From assembly GCF_028765165.1 (NCBI RefSeq), contig NZ_JARADB010000002.1, forward strand, positions 558,001 to 622,000: a DNA stretch of 64,000 nt. Reading direction: 5' to 3'. Below, piece after piece: positions 60,150-64,000 of this stretch. The notes under the pieces were generated by a model that was not told the origin of the DNA, made no database searches, and saw only the letters and a program-made list of their open reading frames with translations. Source of the DNA: Paenibacillus sp. MAHUQ-63. GTDB lineage: Bacteria > Bacillota > Bacilli > Paenibacillales > NBRC-103111. Each line of letters begins with the position of its first letter. Positions within the stretch are counted from its first letter, which is position 1. A program made the translations under genes and the position numbers.

Positions 60150-61481
60150 ATGTATTTGCATGGTACAAGTAAAATAAACGATCAGGGTCACCTTGAAATC
60201 GGTGGTGTCGACGCGACGAAGCTGGTAGCGGAATACGGCACACCGCTATATGTATTCGATGAAGCCCTCGTTCGCAAACGCTGCCGCGAGTTCGTCGAAG
60301 CTTTTCAAGCATCCGGCTTGAGGTTTCAAGTGGCGTACGCCAGCAAGGCGTTCTGCGTGATGGCGATGTGCCGCATTGTCGAAGAAGAAGGGATGTCTCT
60401 AGACGTAGTTTCCGACGGAGAGCTGTACACAGCGCTTCAAGCCGGTTTCCCGGCGGAACGGATTCATTTTCATGGCAATAACAAAACAATCGACGAAATC
60501 GAGATGGCTATCGATGCCAAGATCGGCTGTTTCGTTGTAGATAACTTTATCGAGCTGCAAATGCTGAATGCCATAGCCGGCGAGAAGCGCCAGAAGGTCA
60601 AAGTTTTGCTGCGCATTACGCCTGGCGTAGAGGCGCATACGCATGAGTATATCTCTACAGGCCAAACTGATTCCAAATTCGGCTTCGACCTCGGCAACGG
60701 ATCGGCCTTTCAGGCGATTCAAGAGGCATCGCAGCTCGGCAACTTGGATCTGTTGGGCATCCATTCCCACATCGGCTCGCAAATTTTCGAAGTGGAAGGC
60801 TTCCGTCTGGCTGCCGAGAAAATGGCCGGCTTCGCGGTCAACGTCCGTGAGGAGCTCGGGGTCACATTCCGAGTCATCAACCTTGGCGGCGGCTTCGGAA
60901 TTCGCTATGTGAACGAGGATACGCCGCTTCCGGTTTCCGTCTACGTGAAAGCTATTACCGACGCGATCAAAAATAACTTCGGCCGCCATGATTATCCGCT
61001 GCCGGAAATTTGGGTAGAGCCGGGCCGCAGCATCGTGGGCGATGCCGGTACGACTTTGTACACCGTAGGAACGTCCAAAGACATTCCGGGCGTGCGCAAA
61101 TATGTATCCGTCGACGGCGGCATGACCGACAACCCGCGCCCGGCCTTGTATGAGGCCGTGTACGAGGCGATGCTGGCCAACCGCGCGGGCGAACAGCCCG
61201 TAGAGGTTGTTTCCATCGCCGGCAAGTGCTGCGAGAGCGGCGACATGCTGATCTGGGATGTGAACCTGCCGAAGGTGAACACGGGCGATGTGCTCGCGGT
61301 ATCCTGCACAGGCGCTTATAACTATGCCATGGCCAGCAACTACAACCGCATCCGCCGCCCCGGCGTCGTCTTCGTCAACGAGGGGCAGAGCGACCTCGTC
61401 GTGAAGCGGGAGACGTTCGACGACATCGTTGGGAACGACGTCATTCCGGCGAGAATGAAGCAAGTGAGCAAAACCGTCTAG
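60150..61481 (+). CDS. lysA: Diaminopimelate decarboxylase
   Basis: PLP enzyme that makes lysine from meso-diaminopimelate. 443 residues of the fold-III alanine racemase type: PLP Lys in VAYASKAFCVMAM near residue 63, the phosphate-binding NLGGGFGIRY, WVEPGRSIVGDAG, and the catalytic Cys in GKCCESGDML. The ATG at 60150 follows a GGGGGAAAATGGAG leader; the frame is open to 60099 without a good site. A lysine riboswitch is not visible. In B. subtilis lysA likewise follows spoVA. Confidence 0.95.
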   Translation: MYLHGTSKINDQGHLEIGGVDATKLVAEYGTPLYVFDEALVRKRCREFVEAFQASGLRFQVAYASKAFCVMAMCRIVEEEGMSLDVVSDGELYTALQAGFPAERIHFHGNNKTIDEIEMAIDAKIGCFVVDNFIELQMLNAIAGEKRQKVKVLLRITPGVEAHTHEYISTGQTDSKFGFDLGNGSAFQAIQEASQLGNLDLLGIHSHIGSQIFEVEGFRLAAEKMAGFAVNVREELGVTFRVINLGGGFGIRYVNEDTPLPVSVYVKAITDAIKNNFGRHDYPLPEIWVEPGRSIVGDAGTTLYTVGTSKDIPGVRKYVSVDGGMTDNPRPALYEAVYEAMLANRAGEQPVEVVSIAGKCCESGDMLIWDVNLPKVNTGDVLAVSCTGAYNYAMASNYNRIRRPGVVFVNEGQSDLVVKRETFDDIVGNDVIPARMKQVSKTV

Positions 61482-61501
61482 CAGCGCCGCGAGCGTTATT
61501 G

Positions 61502-61536
61502 AAGCTGAGGTTCCCGGCGGGAGCCTCGGCTTTTTT
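61502..61536 (+). terminator. Terminator after lysA
   Basis: AAGCTGAGGTTCCCG pairs with CGGGAGCCTCGGCTT, followed by a six-T run. Confidence 0.88.
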
Positions 61537-61557
61537 GATCACCGTATGAGCCCAAGT

Positions 61558-61586
61558 TTGTGAAAAGAAAGATTTCATAGTAGAAT
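61558..61586 (+). promoter_or_regulatory. SigA promoter of ppiB
   Basis: TTGTGA (61558-61563), 17 bases, TAGAAT (61581-61586). Confidence 0.68.
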
Positions 61587-61617
61587 AGGATATTATTGTC
61601 TAAAGGAGTGGACCACA

Positions 61618-62049
61618 ATGGCCAAACAAGCAAAAATTAAACTAGCCGGCGGCGGTGAGGTTGTCATCGATCTTTTCGAAAAAGACGCACCGAACACAGT
61701 TGCCAACTTTGAGAAATTAGCAAACTCCGGTTTCTACAACGGGCTTGTTTTTCATCGCGTAATTCCAGGATTCGTCGCTCAAGGCGGTTGTCCACACGGC
61801 ACAGGAACTGGCGGCCCAGGCTACCAAATCAACTGTGAAATCAACCCGAACAAACATGAGCGCGGCTCCTTGGCTATGGCTCATGCGGGCAGAAACACAG
61901 GCGGCAGCCAATTCTACATCGCTTACCAACCACAGCCGCACCTGGACGGACAACATACCGTTTTTGGTAAAGTGGTAAAAGGGATGGAGCTTGTCGATGC
62001 TTTCAAAGGCAGAGACTTGATGGAGAAAGTGGAAGTCGTTGAAGCGTAA
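61618..62049 (+). CDS. ppiB: Peptidyl-prolyl cis-trans isomerase (cyclophilin)
   Basis: 143-residue cytoplasmic cyclophilin that isomerises X-Pro bonds. It contains [38 protein letters not shown] and the segment [19 protein letters not shown]. The fold is complete and there is no signal peptide. The ribosome binding site is AAAGGAG. It follows lysA, as in B. subtilis. Confidence 0.96.
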   Translation: MAKQAKIKLAGGGEVVIDLFEKDAPNTVANFEKLANSGFYNGLVFHRVIPGFVAQGGCPHGTGTGGPGYQINCEINPNKHERGSLAMAHAGRNTGGSQFYIAYQPQPHLDGQHTVFGKVVKGMELVDAFKGRDLMEKVEVVEA

Positions 62050-62064
62050 TAACGAAGAAATGAG

Positions 62065-62096
62065 GAACCTGCCGATGTCGGCAGGTTCTTTTTTTT
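62065..62096 (+). terminator. Terminator after ppiB
   Basis: GAACCTGCCGA (62065-62075) pairs perfectly with TCGGCAGGTTC (62078-62088), then a run of eight T. Confidence 0.93.
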
Positions 62097-62099
62097 GTG

Positions 62100-62290
62100 G
62101 CTGCGCAGGAGGTGGAGGACGGGCGGCGGTGGCAGGATGGCAGGTAGGTGATGGCGCGGCAGGACGTGAATGAGGGATGTGGCAGGAGGGACGGACGTGG
62201 CAGGTTAGGCAGGTAGGTGATGGCAGGATGGGAGGTAGCAGGTTAGGCAGAGTAGATAATGGTGGAACAGGAGGTGTCAGGGATGGATGG
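62100..62290 (+). repeat. G-rich GGCAGG degenerate repeat
   Basis: A strongly G-over-C skewed stretch of GGCAGG, GGTAGG, GGTTAGG and GGATGG units. GGCAGGTAGGTGATGGC occurs twice, at 62139-62155 and 62208-62224, 69 bases apart; CAGGTTAGGCAG occurs twice as well. Several runs could form G-quadruplexes, but no run of four GGG tracts is evident. Confidence 0.75.
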
Positions 62291-62297
62291 TGAGCAA

Positions 62298-62485
62298 TAA
62301 CTGGAAAAAATCATGTTATTTCAACCTTCAATTGGCTTGTAGGAGAAATAACGGGAATCTGTCCTGTTAAAATTGCACCAAATCCCTGATATCCGGCATT
62401 TACCATGAAAATAACGGGAGATTTTCCCGTTATCACACTCGCATGGGCATCTTTTGGCTGGAATAACGGGAGATATTCCAGTTAC
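62298..62485. repeat. Array of four ATAACGGGA inverted repeats
   Basis: Units start at 62298 (AATAAC...GTTATT, degenerate), 62347, 62411 and 62463. The best is 62411-62433: ATAACGGGA, 5 bases, TCCCGTTAT. Spacings are about 49, 64 and 52 bases. None has a T-run, so they are not a terminator set. Confidence 0.8.
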
Positions 62486-62738
62486 GCCATCTCCGGGGGC
62501 AGCTACGCCCTTTGCCGTAGGTCGAAATTGCAGGAGCTTCACTTCAGAGCCGGATCACCTCCCGCCCGAGCACTATTTTAGGATAATTACAGCGGGCCCG
62601 AAGAGGAGTTCTTACAAATACTAACATAAGTGTTGTGAAAACTAATACTCTCACACCGGATTAACGTAATTTTCCTAACACTTTTTTAAGAGAATAGGGA
62701 TATCCATCCATTTCATGAAGACGGAGTGAAAATTTTAG

Positions 62739-64000
62739 ATGAATCGAAGAGACTTTAAACTGCGAACTCTGGTCGACATGCTCGTTCTTATGTCTGTTTT
62801 GACAACGCTTACTGTAAGCGTCATCGTCGGATATGAACATGAGAAGAAATCGCTCATCCAAACAACCTTTCAATTAAATAAAATATACGCCGATAAGCTC
62901 GCGGATACCGTCAACGGGCTCGTGATCAATTTGAAACAAGTCATGGGAGGAACAGGCGTTTATGTCGCTCAAAATGCGGACCTGTCAGACCGTTACGATA
63001 TACTGCAATTGCTGAGGCATAATCACTCCAGCTTGAGTTCGGTTACGCTTATCGACCGCACGGGAGTTATCACCGACGCATCTCCCGTACAGGTCGGGCT
63101 GCAGGGGCAGCATGTGTCCGGTGTCGTTGCACGGTTGTTCGCAGAGCGAAAGTATGGCATTTCAGAAGCTTATGCAACGGAAGCAGGAGTGTTATCCGTA
63201 GCGCTTGTGCAGCCTTTATTTGACGAAAGGGGCGAGTTTCTGGGGGCGCTGAGCGGGACGATCTCGCTGCATGAGTCGAATCTCTTTAATACGGTATTAA
63301 GCGATTCGATGAAGGACACCGAAGGCACTTACGTATATGTTGTCGGGTCCAGAGGCGAGCTGATCTATCATCCGGACCCGACGCGCATCGGCGAGGATGT
63401 CAGCAGCAATCCGGCGGTACAAGATATTCTTCATGGAGAGAGCGGCGTTAGGAGAATCAAGAATAGCAAGGGGGTCGACATGCTAGCCAGCTATACGTAT
63501 ATGAACGAGACCGGCTGGGGCATTATCGCGCAGACCCCTACGGAAGTCGTGCTGAACGAGGCGCGTCATCTTGTTTTACAAATGCTGGCGTATGTGGTTC
63601 CCATTCTGCTCGCATTCCTGATCGGGATCTATGTGGCAATCGGCAAAATGTCACAGCCGCTCGTAAGGCTAGCCCAATACGCGCAAAAGCTGTCAGCCGA
63701 CAATCTGATTCGCGAGGAACCTCCCCGCATCCATTCCTGGCTGTACGAAGCGAATAAGCTGCACCAAGCTCTCGGCGTGGCCGTAAAGCATTTGCGCTCC
63801 GAGTTCGACCATCTATCGGTGGTCGCGCAAACGGATTCGTTGACGGGGCTGTACAACCGCCGTACGATGGAGGCATACTTGCATAACCTTGTAGGTCAGA
63901 ACAAGGCTTTCGCTTTTTTGCTTATCGACATCGACCGCTTTAAGCTCGTGAATGATCAGGAGGGGCATGAGACTGGGGATAAAGTGCTGCAATTGGTTGC
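62739..64000 (+). CDS. Membrane sensor diguanylate cyclase (truncated by window end)
   Basis: At least 420 residues, cut at the window end. An N-terminal membrane helix (TLVDMLVLMSVLTTLTVSVIV) is followed by an extracytoplasmic dCache-like sensor (residues about 40-280, with SVTLIDRTGVITDASP and GTYVYVVGSRGELIYHP). A second membrane helix (VPILLAFLIGIYVAI), a HAMP-like stretch and a GGDEF domain follow. The GGDEF domain starts TDSLTGLYNRRTMEAYL and has LLIDIDRFKLVND. The GGDEF signature lies just beyond the window, so activity cannot be judged. GGAGTGA precedes the ATG. Confidence 0.9.
   Translation, partial: MNRRDFKLRTLVDMLVLMSVLTTLTVSVIVGYEHEKKSLIQTTFQLNKIYADKLADTVNGLVINLKQVMGGTGVYVAQNADLSDRYDILQLLRHNHSSLSSVTLIDRTGVITDASPVQVGLQGQHVSGVVARLFAERKYGISEAYATEAGVLSVALVQPLFDERGEFLGALSGTISLHESNLFNTVLSDSMKDTEGTYVYVVGSRGELIYHPDPTRIGEDVSSNPAVQDILHGESGVRRIKNSKGVDMLASYTYMNETGWGIIAQTPTEVVLNEARHLVLQMLAYVVPILLAFLIGIYVAIGKMSQPLVRLAQYAQKLSADNLIREEPPRIHSWLYEANKLHQALGVAVKHLRSEFDHLSVVAQTDSLTGLYNRRTMEAYLHNLVGQNKAFAFLLIDIDRFKLVNDQEGHETGDKVLQLV

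Larger units (their letters stand above)
62097..62738. other. Gene-free region with two kinds of repeat
   Basis: About 640 bases between ppiB and a diguanylate cyclase gene with no credible gene. The first 190 bases are a G-rich, GGCAGG-repeating stretch. The next 190 hold four inverted-repeat units. The final 200 bases are AT-rich and would include the promoter of the next gene. Confidence 0.75.

Noticed and set aside
62347-62485. Inverted repeats considered as a CRISPR array
   Set aside because: Units are imperfect palindromes with unequal spacing and diverging arms, and no cas genes are present.
62321-62873. Minus-strand frames at 62321-62542 and 62661-62873
   Set aside because: The first reads the inverted-repeat array and the second is a shadow of the diguanylate cyclase start. 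Neither has a ribosome binding site.

Overview
The window looks like a chromosomal segment of an endospore-forming, low-to-mid GC Gram-positive bacterium, most likely Paenibacillaceae (Paenibacillus, Cohnella or a relative). It carries spoIIIAA-AH, spoIVB, spo0A, spoIIM, dacF, spoIIAA-AB-sigF and spoVAA/AB/AF. The housekeeping genes follow an order close to Bacillus subtilis: accBC, asp23, nusB, folD, xseAB, ispA, dxs, tlyA, argR, recN, spoIVB, spo0A, and later nudF, spoIIM, fur, DUF4227, xerD, deoB, punA, dacF, spoIIA, spoVA, lysA, ppiB. GGAGG-type ribosome binding sites are strong and GTG/TTG starts are frequent. I saw no rRNA, tRNA, prophage, insertion sequence or CRISPR array.

Layout. 1-2.4 kb: the 3' end of an aspartokinase, then a minus-strand set comA-comB-DUF441 (sulfolactate synthesis). 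2.5-8.5 kb: yqhV-like gene and the complete spoIIIA operon behind a SigE-like promoter. 8.5-19.8 kb: fatty acid (accBC), cell-envelope stress (asp23/amaP), nusB, folate, exonuclease VII, isoprenoid (ispA, dxs), tlyA and argR genes. 19.8-24.1 kb: recN, spoIVB and spo0A; spo0A has an excellent SigH promoter and three 0A boxes. 24.1-32.6 kb is the accessory-looking stretch. It holds small unknown genes, a 31-codon YjcZ-type sporulation miniprotein behind a consensus SigK promoter, a metallo-beta-lactamase-fold protein, an orphan cobyrinate diamide synthase, and a three-gene operon (SteA-like, family 2 glycosyltransferase, divergent MraY/WecA-like). 32.8-38 kb: a compact branched-chain 2-oxoacid dehydrogenase operon, with a Prli42 miniprotein gene convergent to its end. 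38-51.7 kb: M20 peptidase, DUF3866, nudF-endoQ, spoIIM, fur, ald, xerD, and nucleoside salvage (deoB, two PNP paralogues, pdp). 51.7-52.4 kb: a non-coding repeat array. 52.4-61.5 kb: dacF, spoIIA, a SulP transporter, DUF378, spoVA and lysA. 61.6-64 kb: ppiB, a second non-coding repeat array, and a truncated membrane diguanylate cyclase.

How the genes work together. Spo0A, SigF with its SpoIIAA/SpoIIAB switch, the SpoIIIA channel, the SpoIVB protease, SpoIIM and SpoVA cover entry into sporulation, forespore sigma control, mother cell to forespore communication and dipicolinic acid handling. Promoter-like sequences for SigH (spo0A, spoIIA), SigE (spoIIIA), SigG (spoVA) and SigK (yjcZ-like) can be read directly and place these genes in the expected compartments. 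The most interesting leads are the SteA/GT2/MraY-like operon, the second PNP with swapped base-recognition residues, the spoVA operon lacking AC-AD-AE, and two unrelated intergenic repeat arrays whose motif copies are spaced about 50 or 63 bp apart.

Starts were adjusted from the longest reading frame wherever an internal ATG/GTG/TTG sat at a proper distance from a clear ribosome binding site. Names are from recognition of the translated proteins; no database search was run.
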